Position numbers and translations under genes: made by a program
Shown: piece after piece, positions 1 to 9,133 of the stretch
How positions within the stretch are numbered: the first letter of the stretch is position 1
Layout: the number at the start of each line of letters is the position of its first letter
Notes under the pieces: generated by a model
Told to the model about the DNA's origin: nothing
What the model saw: only the letters and a program-made list of their open reading frames with translations
Databases searched by the model: none
Source of the DNA: Serinibacter arcticus
Lineage (GTDB): Bacteria; Actinomycetota; Actinomycetes; Actinomycetales; Beutenbergiaceae
Assembly (NCBI RefSeq): GCF_004786095.1
Contig: NZ_RHPJ01000001.1
Coordinates: 992,001 to 1,056,000, forward strand
Reading direction: 5' to 3'
DNA: 64,000 nt

Positions 1-383
1 TCGGACTGGTCGCCGCCGCGCTCGGCGGCTGGGCGCCGCTGGTGCTCGGCGCCGTCGCGCTGATCTGCCTCGTCTGCCTGGTGTTCGTTCGGTCGTGGGC
101 GACGGCGGGGGTCACCCTCGCCGTCGGCCTGACCGCGGGAGCCCTGTGGTGGTGGCGCTCCGACGAACGCTCCAGCACCGTGCTGCTCGTCGTCGCCGCC
201 GTGCTCCTGGTCGGCGCGTGGCGCCACGTCGCGGCGGTCGCGCGCGCCCCGCGCCGGTCCGACCCCGCCGAGCTCGGGCGCCTGACGCCGCTGCCCGGCT
301 GGTTCTGGGTCGGCACCCACGTCCTGGTCATCGCCGCCGCCACGGGCGCGATCGGCTGGCTCCTGGTGCGCGCAGCGACCTAG
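1..383 (+). CDS. M50B-like membrane metallopeptidase family, C-terminal part
   Basis: The reading frame is open from the left edge (first whole codon at base 3) to a TAG at 381-383, so the gene begins outside the window; an internal GTG at 42 is not needed as a start. The visible 126 residues hold at least four hydrophobic segments and end with a short soluble stretch (SDPAELGRLTPLPG) followed by a last membrane helix. That ending resembles the C-terminus of the actinobacterial M50B-like family (PF13398), integral membrane proteins related to site-2 proteases. The HExxH zinc motif lies in the missing N-terminal half, so protease activity cannot be judged. It converges on the Nudix gene, 4 bases away. 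Confidence 0.6.
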   Translation, partial: GLVAAALGGWAPLVLGAVALICLVCLVFVRSWATAGVTLAVGLTAGALWWWRSDERSSTVLLVVAAVLLVGAWRHVAAVARAPRRSDPAELGRLTPLPGWFWVGTHVLVIAAATGAIGWLLVRAAT

Positions 384-387
384 GAGA

Positions 388-798
388 TCAGCCTCGCGCG
401 AAGAACGCCGCCAGCACGTCGTCGTCCTCGTACCCCAGGCTCATTCCGGCGATCTCGACCGCCGTGAACAGCGCGACCGCCTGCCCCTCGGTGAGGTCGA
501 TCGTCGCGGGGTCGACGTCGAGCTCCACCGCGTACGTCGTCTCGTGACCGTAGGAGCGCGTCCGCGCCTCGACCAGCCGCAGCCGCGACGGCGGCACGCG
601 CAGCCCCATCTCCTCCTCGAGCTCGCGCACGGCGCAGTCGAGCGGGCTCTCGCCGTCCTCCCGCATCCCGCCGGGGATGCACCACGTGTTCGGGTAGGGG
701 ATCTCCGGCTTGTCGTCGCGCAGCTGCAGCAGCACCCGGCCGTCGGCGGCCTGGACGATCACCTGGACGCCCGCGGGCGTCGACGAGCTGCTGGTCAC
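388..798 (-). CDS. Nudix hydrolase
   Basis: A 136-residue protein with a complete Nudix box at residues 44-66 (GGMREDGE...REL.EEMGL, matching GX5EX7REUXEEXGU), which binds Mg2+ and cleaves nucleoside-diphosphate-X compounds. Family members clean up oxidised nucleotides or hydrolyse sugar or dinucleotide polyphosphates; the substrate cannot be told from sequence. I place the start at GTG 798 because GGAGGAGG lies 4-5 bases before it; an upstream in-frame TTG at 837 would add 13 residues but overlaps nothing useful. The upstream neighbour on the same strand is the PIG-V-like gene, 40 bases away. Confidence 0.85.
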   Translation of the reverse strand: MTSSSSTPAGVQVIVQAADGRVLLQLRDDKPEIPYPNTWCIPGGMREDGESPLDCAVRELEEEMGLRVPPSRLRLVEARTRSYGHETTYAVELDVDPATIDLTEGQAVALFTAVEIAGMSLGYEDDDVLAAFFARG

Positions 799-838
799 AA
801 CCACCTCCTCCACCTCCCACGCCACGGTCGACACCAAG

Positions 839-2185
839 CTACGGCGCCTTGAGGAACGTGACCTCCTTCAGCACCTGCATCCACACTGTCCAGACCCACG
901 CGACCTGCCCGACCGCGAGCCCCGCCACGAGCAGCCCCGTCCAGGCGCGCGCGGCCCAGCCGGGCCGCGGCACCAGCGCGACGAGCACGATCGCAAGCGG
1001 GAACGCCAGGAGCAGGAACCGCAGCTGGCTGGAGATGAGGTCGCCGACGGCGGCCAGGTAGAGGATGTAGGCCGCGCACCAGACCCACAGCTCGACGCCG
1101 ATCCGGCGGGCGGGGTGGGACCGCGAGAACACCGCGAGCGCCAGCAGACCCAGCACGAGCGCCACGGCCACGACCGTCAGCCCGACCCCGAGGGGCGAGA
1201 ACGACTCCACGCGCGCCCAGCCCGCGAACACCCCGACGCCGCGGTCCGGACGCCACGCCCCCTGGGTCAGGACGTAGGCGTCGACCCGGCCGGTCGCGGC
1301 GCCCGCGATCAGCGGCCAGATCCCGCCGGACAGGCCGGCCACGCCGAGCAGGGCGACGCCGAGCACGCGCTCCCGCCGCGCGAACGGCTCGCGCCCGACG
1401 CGCGCGTCCCGCCAACGCACCAGGAGGTGCACCGCGACCACGACGGCCATCGGGAGCGCGACGGCGCGCGTGAACCCGAGCGCGGCGACGGCGAGCATCG
1501 CCCACGCGTAGCGCCGCCGCACGACCAGGAGCAGCGACGTCGCCACGAGCAGGAGCGCGAGCGACTCCGTGTAGGCGACCTGGAGCACGACGGCGGAGGG
1601 GAAGAACGCGAGGACGGCGACGGTGGCCAGGGGCAGACCGGGCCGGGCGGCGACGGCGTCCGGGGCCGCGACGACCACCAGGCGGTGCACCACCAGCAGC
1701 GCGATCGCTCCGAGGGCGAGCGAGACCAGGGGTGCCACGACGATCCAGGTGCCACCGGTCGCCGTCGTGATCGCCTTGACGATGCCCGGGTAGAGCGGGA
1801 AGAAGGCCCACTCGTTGATGACGACGACGCCGTCGCGCACCGGGAGCGCGTCGGGGTAGCCGCCGGCCCAGATCCGCTCGTACCACCAGCCGTCCCACCA
1901 GCGGCCGACGAAGACGCCGTACGGCGGCCGCCCCGCCGGCTCGGGCCACCAGCCCTCGAAGGACTCGCCCTGGTGCGTGCGGGCGATCAGGAGCGCGCCG
2001 GTGGCGAGCACGCGGGAGAGGACGTAGACGGTCAGCACGTGCCACACCCAGGGGGCGACGGCGAGGCGGCGACGTCCCGCGCGGGCGACCGGCTCGGCGG
2101 CGCGGCCGGGAGGTCGGGGCGAGGCGTCGGCGTCGCGCGTCGTCGTCACGATCGCCACCGTAGCCGCGCGGGAGACCCCCGGCAC
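839..2185 (-). CDS. PIG-V-like mannosyltransferase family membrane protein
   Basis: A 448-residue polytopic protein with about 9-11 hydrophobic segments. The motif EWAFFPLYPG near residue 125 and the downstream segment GFTRAVALPM match the PIG-V/GT-C family (PF04188), which in eukaryotes adds the second mannose to GPI anchors. Actinobacterial homologues are thought to use polyprenyl-phosphate mannose in envelope glycosylation. The large extracytoplasmic loop after the first helix (residues about 70-115, rich in Trp and Tyr) is typical of GT-C enzymes. The GTG start at 2185 gives a long Arg/Ala-rich leader before the first helix, and an internal GTG (VTTTRDADA) about 12 codons in is a reasonable alternative. 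Specific acceptor unknown. Confidence 0.65.
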   Translation of the reverse strand: MPGVSRAATVAIVTTTRDADASPRPPGRAAEPVARAGRRRLAVAPWVWHVLTVYVLSRVLATGALLIARTHQGESFEGWWPEPAGRPPYGVFVGRWWDGWWYERIWAGGYPDALPVRDGVVVINEWAFFPLYPGIVKAITTATGGTWIVVAPLVSLALGAIALLVVHRLVVVAAPDAVAARPGLPLATVAVLAFFPSAVVLQVAYTESLALLLVATSLLLVVRRRYAWAMLAVAALGFTRAVALPMAVVVAVHLLVRWRDARVGREPFARRERVLGVALLGVAGLSGGIWPLIAGAATGRVDAYVLTQGAWRPDRGVGVFAGWARVESFSPLGVGLTVVAVALVLGLLALAVFSRSHPARRIGVELWVWCAAYILYLAAVGDLISSQLRFLLLAFPLAIVLVALVPRPGWAARAWTGLLVAGLAVGQVAWVWTVWMQVLKEVTFLKAP

Positions 2186-2242
2186 GCGGCGAGCCGCCGA
2201 CCGGATCGGTCGGCGGCTCGTCGTCGCTGCGTGACGTGCGGC

Positions 2243-2470
2243 TCAGGCGGGGTCGGTCCGGCCGCCCTCGTCCTCCTGGCGCTGCACCGGTGCCTCGCCG
2301 GTCGTCGGATCGCCGACGGCGGGATCGGCGTCGCTCACCGAGAAGCTGCGCTCGTCCTCGCCCTGCCCCGCCGACTCGTCGAGGCGCGAGTTCAGGTGGG
2401 GCTCGGTCTCGGTGTCGCGGCGGTCGATCTCGCCGGCGGAGTACGTGGGCTCGCCTACGGGTTCGGTCAT
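2243..2470 (-). CDS. Small acidic protein of unknown function
   Basis: 75 residues, very rich in Asp/Glu, with no hydrophobic segment and no family I recognise; probably disordered. The ATG at 2470 follows GAGGAGAGCACC, almost the same start context as the next gene upstream (GAGGGAGTGCACC). A longer frame starting at GTG 2533 overlaps the upstream stop codon (GTGA) and would add 21 residues, so translational coupling is possible. It lies directly downstream of the second small acidic gene on the same strand; the two look like a bicistronic pair. Confidence 0.55.
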   Translation of the reverse strand: MTEPVGEPTYSAGEIDRRDTETEPHLNSRLDESAGQGEDERSFSVSDADPAVGDPTTGEAPVQRQEDEGGRTDPA

Positions 2471-2529
2471 GGTGCTCTCCTCGGTGTCGTCGTGCTGGTC
2501 GGTCGGTGGCTGCGGGTCGGGCGGGGCCG

Positions 2530-2748
2530 TCACGCGGGGTTCGGGCTCGCGCCGTGCGTCTCGTCGGTCTCGGCGCCGGCCTCGGCGCCGGAGCGCGGGT
2601 TGAGCATGTCCGGATCACCGTCGGGGTCGCCCCCGCTCGATGCGCCCTCCGCGCCGGCGGCACCGCCGGTGCGGGGGTTGAGCATGTCGGGATCCGCGTC
2701 GGGGTCGGGTTCGGTCACGTCGTCGCGTCCGTCCGTCGGCTCACTCAT
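2530..2748 (-). CDS. Small acidic protein with duplicated DPDMLNPR motif
   Basis: 72 residues, acidic and Gly/Ala-rich, no signal peptide or membrane segment. The sequence contains DPDADPDMLNPRTG and later DPDGDPDMLNPRSG, an imperfect internal duplication of about 14 residues. The ATG at 2748 has a good ribosome-binding site (GAGGGAG). It precedes the other small acidic gene on the same strand. I know of no function; the repeated motif with conserved Met-Leu-Asn-Pro-Arg suggests a binding tag rather than an enzyme. Confidence 0.6.
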   Translation of the reverse strand: MSEPTDGRDDVTEPDPDADPDMLNPRTGGAAGAEGASSGGDPDGDPDMLNPRSGAEAGAETDETHGASPNPA

Positions 2749-2911
2749 GGTGCACTCCCTCGTCGAGGTGGATGTCCTGCTCGTCCATCGTGCGTCGCGA
2801 CCGGCGCGGGGACAAGGACGGCGTCGCGACACCCGCGATCACGCCGTCCGCGGCGATCGGTGCGAGAGTGGAGCGGACGATCAGGCAGGCAGCGAGCGAA
2901 GGACGCAGCAC

Positions 2912-3931
2912 ATGGGCGAGCAGGGCGTGTACTCCAAGCCGGGTGAGGCGTTCGAGCGCGACACCCGCTACATCACGACCCGGGTGACCCGGGACGGCGA
3001 GGAGGGCTACGCCGTCGAGGCGGGGCGCTACCGACTGGTGGCGGCCCGGGCGTGCCCGTGGGCGAACCGCACGCTGATCGTGCGGCGGCTGCTCGGGCTC
3101 GAGGACGCGATCTCGGTCGGCCTGCCGGGTCCGACGCACGACGAGCTGTCCTGGACGTTCGACCTCGACCCCGACGGCAAGGACCCCGTGCTGGGGATCC
3201 ACCACCTGCGCGACGCGTTCCTGGCGCGCGATCCGGAGTACCCGCGCGGGATCACGGTGCCGGCGCTCGTGGACGTGCCCTCCGGCGCCGTGGCGACCAA
3301 CGACTTCGCCCAGATCACGCTCGACCTCTCCACCGAGTGGAGCGACCTCCACCGCGACGGCGCGCCCGACCTGCTGCCGGCGGAGCACCGCGAGGAGCTG
3401 GAGCAGGTGATGCGCCGCATCTACACCGAGGTCAACAACGGGGTCTACCGGTGCGGCTTCGCCGGCTCGCAGAGCTCCTACGAGGACGCCTACGAGCGGC
3501 TGTGGACGGCGCTGGACTGGCTCGAGGAGCGGCTGACCACGCGGCGCTACCTCGTGGGCGACACGATCACCGAGGCGGACGTGCGGCTGTTCACCACGCT
3601 GGTGCGCTTCGACCCGGTCTACCACGGGCACTTCAAGTGCAACCGCAACCTGCTGCGCGAGATGCCCGCGCTGTGGGGCTACGCGCGCGACCTGTTCCAG
3701 ACGCCGGGGTTCGGCGACACCGTCGACTTCGCGCAGATCAAGTCGCACTACTACGAGGTCCACCGCGACCTGAACCCGGCCGGCATCGTGCCGGTCGGGC
3801 CCTCGCTCGAGGGCTGGGTCTCGGCGCACGGCCGCGAGGCGCTCGGTGGCCGGCCGTTCGGTGACGGCACGCCGCCGGGGCCGGTGCGCGACGGCGAGCG
3901 GGTCGACCCGGAGCACACGCCGCTGCGCTGA
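2912..3931 (+). CDS. Xi-class thiol S-transferase (glutathionyl-hydroquinone reductase-like)
   Basis: 339 residues. The N-terminal thioredoxin-like half carries ARACPWANR with Cys48, the catalytic CPW cysteine of the ECM4/YqjG (xi) family; the C-terminal all-helical half contains YLVGDTITEADVRLF and YHGHFKCNRN, both typical of the family. These enzymes reductively remove thiols from hydroquinones. Actinobacteria usually lack glutathione and use mycothiol, so the natural thiol here may be mycothiol (inference). The start at ATG 2912 gives the expected family length; the frame is open far upstream but those residues are low-complexity and overlap the opposite-strand small genes. It converges on the TetR gene 10 bases away. 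Confidence 0.85.
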   Translation: MGEQGVYSKPGEAFERDTRYITTRVTRDGEEGYAVEAGRYRLVAARACPWANRTLIVRRLLGLEDAISVGLPGPTHDELSWTFDLDPDGKDPVLGIHHLRDAFLARDPEYPRGITVPALVDVPSGAVATNDFAQITLDLSTEWSDLHRDGAPDLLPAEHREELEQVMRRIYTEVNNGVYRCGFAGSQSSYEDAYERLWTALDWLEERLTTRRYLVGDTITEADVRLFTTLVRFDPVYHGHFKCNRNLLREMPALWGYARDLFQTPGFGDTVDFAQIKSHYYEVHRDLNPAGIVPVGPSLEGWVSAHGREALGGRPFGDGTPPGPVRDGERVDPEHTPLR

Positions 3932-3941
3932 CCGGCTCGCG

Positions 3942-4553
3942 TCAGTCGGGGTAGCCGAGGGCGAGCGGCAGGATCACGCCGTCGACCACCCGCTCCAGGA
4001 GGTCGGGCGTGACCGGCTCGCCCGAGAACGCCTTGGCGTAGAAGATCACGGCCGGCCCGACGGCGGCGATCAGGTCGAGGTCCCGTCCGGCGGGCACCTC
4101 CCCGCGCGCCTGGGCGCGTTCGAGCAGCCCGCGCAGCACGGCGACGCGGTCGCGCGCGAGCCGCTGGTGCAGCTGGTCGGCGATCTCCGGGTGCTCGCGC
4201 GCGGGTCCGAGCAGATCCGTCGCCGTGTCCTCGCGCGCCCGGTGGATCAGCCCGGGCAGCGTCATCAGGTCACCGCGCAGGGAGCCGGTGTCCGGCACGT
4301 CCTCGATCGTGAGCGCCGGGATCGCGGCGGTCATCGCGTCGACGGCGAGGTGCACCTTCGACGCCCAGCGCCGGTAGACGGTGGCCTTGCCGACGCCGGC
4401 CCGCTCGGCGACGTCGTCCATCGTCACCGCGTCGAAGCCTCGCTCCACCATGAGCTGGCGCGCGGCGTCGACGATCTGCGCGTCCTTGGCGGCGTCGCGC
4501 CGCCGTCCGGGTCGTCGCGACGGTGCGGCGTCCGCACGTGCGGTGGTCGACAT
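3942..4553 (-). CDS. TetR/AcrR family repressor, divergent from MFS exporter
   Basis: 203 residues. The N-terminal helix-turn-helix (about residues 24-70, with MVERGFDAVTMDDVAERAGV and KATVYRRWASK) is clearly TetR, and the C-terminal ligand domain resembles the TetR_C_16 type. It is transcribed divergently from the DHA2-type exporter that starts at 4683, the classic repressor/efflux arrangement, so it most likely represses that exporter and itself until a toxic ligand binds. A 12-bp perfect palindrome in the 129-bp shared intergenic region is a candidate operator. The ligand cannot be predicted. Confidence 0.88.
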   Translation of the reverse strand: MSTTARADAAPSRRPGRRRDAAKDAQIVDAARQLMVERGFDAVTMDDVAERAGVGKATVYRRWASKVHLAVDAMTAAIPALTIEDVPDTGSLRGDLMTLPGLIHRAREDTATDLLGPAREHPEIADQLHQRLARDRVAVLRGLLERAQARGEVPAGRDLDLIAAVGPAVIFYAKAFSGEPVTPDLLERVVDGVILPLALGYPD

Positions 4554-4646
4554 CGGGTCTCCTCACGTCACCCCCATTGTGCGGTGCGCCACGTTCGCGG
4601 GACAAATCCGAGACCAGGCGTTCCGATACCGCGAGTTCTGCAATAG

Positions 4647-4658
4647 CGTGGCGCCACG
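4647..4658. promoter_or_regulatory. Candidate TetR operator, perfect 12-bp palindrome
   Basis: CGTGGCGCCACG is a perfect palindrome 25 bp before the exporter start. A related half (GTGCGCCACG) occurs near 4582-4591, closer to the regulator. The position between divergent tetR and MFS genes is what makes it a candidate; binding is inferred. Confidence 0.4.
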
Positions 4659-4682
4659 TCACCGTCGCACCCAGGAGCCCCC

Positions 4683-6203
4683 ATGTCTGCAGCACCCGCG
4701 ATCCCGGACGTCACCTCCCCGACCGGAACCCCGTCCCGCCGCCGCTGGCTCGTTCTGGCCACGGTCGCCCTCGCCCAGCTGATGGTCGTCCTGGACGCCA
4801 CCATCGTGAACATCGCCCTGCCGACGGCGCAGGCGGACCTCGGCTTCAGCGACAACGACCGCCAGTGGGTCGTCACCGCCTACGCCCTCGCGTTCGGCAG
4901 CCTGCTGCTGCTGGGCGGCAAGCTCAGCGACATCCTCGGCCGACGCCGGATGTTCCTCATCGGCCTCGTCGGCTTCGCCGTCGCCTCCGCGCTCGGCGGC
5001 CTGGCCGACACGTTCGGCCTGCTCATCGGCGCCCGCGCGCTCCAGGGCGCGTTCGGTGCGATCCTCGCCCCGGCCGCGCTGTCGGTCCTGACGACCACGT
5101 TCACCGTGCCGCGGGAGCGCGCCCGCGCGTTCGGCGTCTTCGGCGCGATCGCCGGCATGGGCGGGGCCATCGGACTCCTGCTCGGCGGCTTCCTCACCGA
5201 GACCCTGAACTGGCGCTGGAACCTCTACGTGAACGTGCCGATCGCCGTCCTCGCCTTCGTCGGCGGTCTCGTGCTGCTCGAGCGGGTGCAGGCGCGCGGC
5301 GCCCAGCGGCTCGACCTGGTCGGGGTCGCCCTCGGCTCGCTCGGGCTGTTCTCGCTCGTGTTCGGCTTCTCCCAGGCCGAGCCGCGCGGCTGGGACGATC
5401 CGCTGACGTGGGGGCCGCTGGCGCTGAGCGTCGTGCTGCTCGTGAGCTTCGCGCTGCGGCAGCGGCGCGTCGCCAACCCCGTCCTCCCGCTCGCGATCGT
5501 GCTCGACCGGGACCGCGGCGCGGCCTTCCTCGGGATCCTGGTCGCCGGCTCGGGCATGTTCGGGGCGTTCCTGTTCGTCACCTACTACCTGCAGGCCGTT
5601 CTCGGGTACAGCCCGATGCAGACCGGCGCCGCGTTCATGCCGATGATCGTGACCCTGATCATCACGGCGCAGCTGCAGACCAACCTGCTCGTGCCGCGCC
5701 TCGGACCCAAGCTGCTCGTCCCGATCGGGATGGTCTTCGGGGGCGCCGGGATGCTCAGCTTCACGCTGCTGGACGCGACCAGCTCCTACGGCCACCTGCT
5801 GCCCGGGTTCGTGCTGCTCGGACTGGGGATGGGCTCGATCATGCCGGCGTCGTTCCAGATCGCGACCCTCGGCGTCACGCCCGACCAGGCGGGCGCCGCC
5901 TCGGCCGCGGTCTCCACGAGCCAGCAGGTCGGCGGCGCGATCGGCACCGCCGTCCTGAACACGCTCGCCACGACGGCGACCGCCGCCTACCTCGTCGGCC
6001 GCGACGCCGCCGACCCCCAGGTCGGGCTGGACGCCTCGCTGCACGGCTTCACGACCGCCTACCTCTGGTCGGCGGGCATCTTCGTCCTCGGGTTCGTCCT
6101 GACGTCCCTGCTCTACCGACGCCGCGGCGAGCGCCTCGCGCGAGCCGCGGCCTCCGCCGTCGGCCCGCAGGACGCCTCGACGGGGCCGGTGCTCGCGCAC
6201 TAG
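4683..6203 (+). CDS. DHA2-family (14-helix) MFS drug exporter
   Basis: 506 residues with 14 predicted membrane helices. Signatures of the EmrB/QacA proton antiporters are visible: LDATIVNIALPTA in helix 1 (motif D1), KLSDILGRRRMF after helix 2 (motif A) and the ALQGAFGAILAPAALS stretch (motif B region). It exports hydrophobic or cationic compounds, including drugs, in exchange for protons. ATG 4683 lies after an AGGAG-like sequence (CCAGGAGCCCCC). The divergent TetR gene probably controls it. A strong hairpin follows the stop codon. Confidence 0.9.
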   Translation: MSAAPAIPDVTSPTGTPSRRRWLVLATVALAQLMVVLDATIVNIALPTAQADLGFSDNDRQWVVTAYALAFGSLLLLGGKLSDILGRRRMFLIGLVGFAVASALGGLADTFGLLIGARALQGAFGAILAPAALSVLTTTFTVPRERARAFGVFGAIAGMGGAIGLLLGGFLTETLNWRWNLYVNVPIAVLAFVGGLVLLERVQARGAQRLDLVGVALGSLGLFSLVFGFSQAEPRGWDDPLTWGPLALSVVLLVSFALRQRRVANPVLPLAIVLDRDRGAAFLGILVAGSGMFGAFLFVTYYLQAVLGYSPMQTGAAFMPMIVTLIITAQLQTNLLVPRLGPKLLVPIGMVFGGAGMLSFTLLDATSSYGHLLPGFVLLGLGMGSIMPASFQIATLGVTPDQAGAASAAVSTSQQVGGAIGTAVLNTLATTATAAYLVGRDAADPQVGLDASLHGFTTAYLWSAGIFVLGFVLTSLLYRRRGERLARAAASAVGPQDASTGPVLAH

Positions 6204-6229
6204 CGCGTCCCGACCGGCCCGGGAACGGC

Positions 6230-6262
6230 CGAAGGCCGGCCCCCCGCGGGGGACCGGCCTTC
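6230..6262. terminator. Strong hairpin terminator between MFS gene and tRNA
   Basis: GAAGGCCGGCCCCCC and GGGGGACCGGCCTTC pair over about 15 bases with one mismatch around a GCG loop. It lies 26 bases after the MFS stop and just beyond the 3' end of the leftward tRNA gene, so it can serve both directions. There is no clear U-tract, as is common in high-GC actinobacteria. Confidence 0.75.
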
Positions 6263-6268
6263 GTGCTG

Positions 6269-6339
6269 AGCGGATGACGGGAATCGAACCCGCGCTATCA
6301 GCTTGGGAAGCTGAAGTTCTACCATTGAACTACATCCGC
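6269..6339 (-). tRNA. tRNA-Gly (anticodon CCC)
   Basis: The minus strand folds into a complete cloverleaf: acceptor stem GCGGATG/CATCCGC, D-arm GTTCAATGGTAGAAC, anticodon stem TCAGC/GCTGA around loop TTCCCAA (anticodon CCC, reading GGG), and T-arm GCGGG-TTCGATT-CCCGT. The discriminator base is T and the CCA end is not encoded (CAG follows). 71 nt. I see no integrated element beside it. Confidence 0.95.
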
Positions 6340-6509
6340 GTGAAGCCGAACCGTGTCAGATCGCAGCTCACTCAGCGCGGCAACGGTGACGAGTCTAGCG
6401 GCTCCGTCCGCCGACGCGAACCGCCCCCACCTCGCCGAGAGCGACCCGCGCGCGCCGGGGACGACCCGAGACGGATCGTCCCCGCGACGCACGGGTCGCT
6501 CTCGCGGGA

Positions 6510-8993
6510 TCAGAGGGTCGCGGCGATCCGCACGGTCGAGCCCGCGGGGGCGTAGGGGACGGTGCGACCCTCGATCGCGACGCCGTCGACCACCAGCGCG
6601 GCCCGCGAACCCCGCCGGCCCGAGTTGGTCACCTCGATCTCGTAGGTCGCACCGCGCAGCACGCGCCGCACCGTGAAGGAGGGCACGTCCGGTCCGATCT
6701 GCGGGTCGACCACGAGCCCGTCGAACCCCGGCCGCACCCCGAGCAGGTGCTGCGAGACCGCGACGAAGTTCCACGCGGCGGTCCCCGTCAACCACGAGTT
6801 CTTCGCCTCGCCGGCGCGCGAGGCCTCCTTGCCCGCGATCATCTGCGCGTACACGTACGGCTCCAGCTTGTGCACCTCGCTGATCTCCTCGCGGTAGGCG
6901 GGCGCGATGCGCCGGTAGTGGTCGAACGCGAGGTCGCCCCGCCCGACCACGGTCTCCGCGATCACCACCCACGGGTTGTTGTGGCAGAAGATCCCGCCGT
7001 TCTCCTTGTACCCGGGCGGGTAGGTGGAGACCTCGCCGAGCTCGACCCGGTAGGTCGTGTAGGCCGGGTGCTGCAGCACCAGGCCGTGCGGCGTGCCGAG
7101 ATGCTCCGCGACGGCGTCGAGCGCGCGCACGGCCGGCGACGTCGCGGCCGAGACGCCGTCCTCCCCCGGTTCGACGCCGACTCCCGCCATCACCGCGAAG
7201 CCCTGCGGCTCGATCCAGATCTTCCCCTCGGGCGACGCGTCGGTCCCCACGGGGTTGCCGAAGTAGTCGTAGGCCCGCAGGAACCACTCCCCGTCCCAGC
7301 CGGCCGTCAGAAGCGTGCGACGCATGTCGGCGACGAACGTCCGGGCGTCGGCGGCGACGTCGTCGAGCCCGCGCAGCTCCGCGAGCCCCGCGAACTCCTC
7401 GCCGTAGAGCACGAGCTGCGCGGCGATGAACGTCGACTCCGCCTGGCCGTCCGTCCGGTTCTCGGTGGTCTGGAACGACTCCCCCGGCTGCGTCGAGAAG
7501 GCGTTGAGGTTGAGGCAGTCGTTCCAGTCGGCGCGACCGATCAGCGGCAGCCCGTGCGGTCCGAGGTGCGTGCGCGTGAAGGTCAGCGACCGCACGAGGT
7601 GCTCCCACAGCGGGACCTCCGAACCGGGCTCGTTGTCGAACGGCACCGGCTCGTCCAGGATCGCGACGTCGCCGGTCTCCTTCACGTAGCCCGCGACGCC
7701 GGCGATGAGCCACAACGGGTCGTCGTTGAAGCCGGAGCCGACGTCATCGTTCCCGCGCTTCGTCAGCGGCTGGTACTGGTGGTAGGCGCTGCCGTCCGGC
7801 AGCTGCGTGGAGGCGATGTCGATGATCCGCTCGCGTGCCCGCTCCGGCACGAGGTGGACGAACCCGAGCAGGTCCTGGTTGGAGTCGCGGAACCCCATCC
7901 CGCGTCCGATCCCGGTCTCGAAGAACGACGCCGAGCGCGACATGTTGAACGTGACCATGCACTGGTACTGGTTCCAGACGTTGACCATCCGGTCGAGCTT
8001 CGGATCGGTCGAGGTGACGGAGTAGCTCGAGAGCAGGTCGGCCCAGTACTCGCGCAGCCGCTCGAGCGCGGCGTCGACGTGCGCGGGCGTCGCGAACCGC
8101 TCCAGCAACGCGTGCGCACCTTCCTTGTTGATCACCTGGTGGGCGTCGTCGGCCCACTTGTGCGTCTCGTCGTTCTCCTCGTAGCCCAGCACGTACACGA
8201 GCGCGTGGGACTCCCCCGGCGCGAGCTCGAGCTCGTGGGCGTGCGACGCGATCGGGTACCAGCCCGAGGCGACCGAGTTCTGCGCGACGCCGGCGCGCGG
8301 CACGGCGGCCTCGGCGAGCGAGGCGTACGGCCCGCCGAGGAACGTGTCGCGGTCGGTGTCGAAGCCGACGCCGGGCTCGTTCACGCCCGAGACGGCGTAG
8401 TGGTTGCGGCGCTCGCGGTACTCGGTGCGGTGGTAGATCGCCGAGCCGCCCGACGGCGTCGCCTCCTCCACCTCGACCTCGCCGATCGAGAGGTTGCGCT
8501 GGTAGTTGGTCTGGTCGTCCGAGGCGTTCCAGAGGCAGAACTCCAGGTAGCTGAAGAGCTTGACCGACTTAGCCGCGTCGGAGGTGTTGGTCACGACGAC
8601 CTTGCTGACCTCGGCGTTCTCGCCCAGCGGCACGAGGAACGTCGTCGCCACGCGCAGCCCGCCGCGCTCGCCCGTGATGGTGGAGTACCCGAGGCCGTGC
8701 CGCGTCTCGAAGTGGTCGAGGTCGGCCTTGACCGGCAGCCACGACGGCGTCCAGACGTCGCCGCCGTCGTTGACGTAGAGGTAGCGACCCCCGGCGTCGG
8801 TGGGGACGTTGTTGTAGCGGTAGCGCGTGAGGCGACGCATCTTCGCGTCGCGGTAGAAGGAGTAGCCGCCCGCCTGGTGGGAGAGCAGCGAGAAGAACTG
8901 CTCGGAGCCCAGGTAGTTGATCCACGGGTACGGCGTGTGCGGCGTGGTGATGACGTACTCGCGCGCGGCGTCGTCGAAGTGACCGAACTGCAT
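6510..8993 (-). CDS. cbp: Cellobiose phosphorylase (GH94)
   Basis: 827 residues, the usual size of cellobiose phosphorylase. The family splits cellobiose with phosphate into glucose-1-phosphate and glucose in the cytoplasm, saving an ATP. The catalytic loop [11 protein letters not shown] is intact; by analogy with Asp490 of the Cellulomonas gilvus enzyme, the second Asp (about residue 492) is the general acid. The N-terminal sandwich domain ([19 protein letters not shown]) and the RYNNVPTD and YNNPW-type (HNNPW) substrate-binding regions are also present. ATG 8993 follows GAGAGAGG. No transporter or glucosidase is adjacent, so substrate import is encoded elsewhere. A near-perfect CebR box lies 59 bp upstream. 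Confidence 0.93.
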   Translation of the reverse strand: MQFGHFDDAAREYVITTPHTPYPWINYLGSEQFFSLLSHQAGGYSFYRDAKMRRLTRYRYNNVPTDAGGRYLYVNDGGDVWTPSWLPVKADLDHFETRHGLGYSTITGERGGLRVATTFLVPLGENAEVSKVVVTNTSDAAKSVKLFSYLEFCLWNASDDQTNYQRNLSIGEVEVEEATPSGGSAIYHRTEYRERRNHYAVSGVNEPGVGFDTDRDTFLGGPYASLAEAAVPRAGVAQNSVASGWYPIASHAHELELAPGESHALVYVLGYEENDETHKWADDAHQVINKEGAHALLERFATPAHVDAALERLREYWADLLSSYSVTSTDPKLDRMVNVWNQYQCMVTFNMSRSASFFETGIGRGMGFRDSNQDLLGFVHLVPERARERIIDIASTQLPDGSAYHQYQPLTKRGNDDVGSGFNDDPLWLIAGVAGYVKETGDVAILDEPVPFDNEPGSEVPLWEHLVRSLTFTRTHLGPHGLPLIGRADWNDCLNLNAFSTQPGESFQTTENRTDGQAESTFIAAQLVLYGEEFAGLAELRGLDDVAADARTFVADMRRTLLTAGWDGEWFLRAYDYFGNPVGTDASPEGKIWIEPQGFAVMAGVGVEPGEDGVSAATSPAVRALDAVAEHLGTPHGLVLQHPAYTTYRVELGEVSTYPPGYKENGGIFCHNNPWVVIAETVVGRGDLAFDHYRRIAPAYREEISEVHKLEPYVYAQMIAGKEASRAGEAKNSWLTGTAAWNFVAVSQHLLGVRPGFDGLVVDPQIGPDVPSFTVRRVLRGATYEIEVTNSGRRGSRAALVVDGVAIEGRTVPYAPAGSTVRIAATL

Positions 8994-9051
8994 GGGACTG
9001 ACCTCTCTCGGTGGGCGGCGGGCGCCGTTCCCACCGGCGGCCGTGCCGGTG

Positions 9052-9065
9052 TGGAAGCGCTCCCA
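9052..9065 (-). promoter_or_regulatory. CebR-type cellobiose operator
   Basis: On the minus strand the site reads TGGGAGCGCTTCCA, matching 13 of 14 bases of the actinobacterial CebR (LacI-family) operator TGGGAGCGCTCCCA. It sits 59 bp before the cellobiose phosphorylase start. CebR releases DNA when cellobiose or cello-oligosaccharides bind, so the enzyme should be induced by its own substrate. dcd starts 69 bp away in the other direction but is unlikely to be a target. Confidence 0.8.
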
Positions 9066-9133
9066 CGGCAGCCTACCGGTCGGGTGCGCGACCGGCCGCC
9101 GCCCGCCCGGTGGCGAGCCGGTAGCGTGGGCGC

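Noticed and set aside
710-2911. Long in-frame extension upstream of the thiol transferase
   Set aside because: The extension is low complexity, overlaps the PIG-V and small acidic genes on the other strand, and the protein has its normal family length from ATG 2912.
6269-9000. Integrative element at the tRNA-Gly gene
   Set aside because: No integrase or direct repeat of the tRNA 3' end is visible nearby; flanking genes look like core metabolism.
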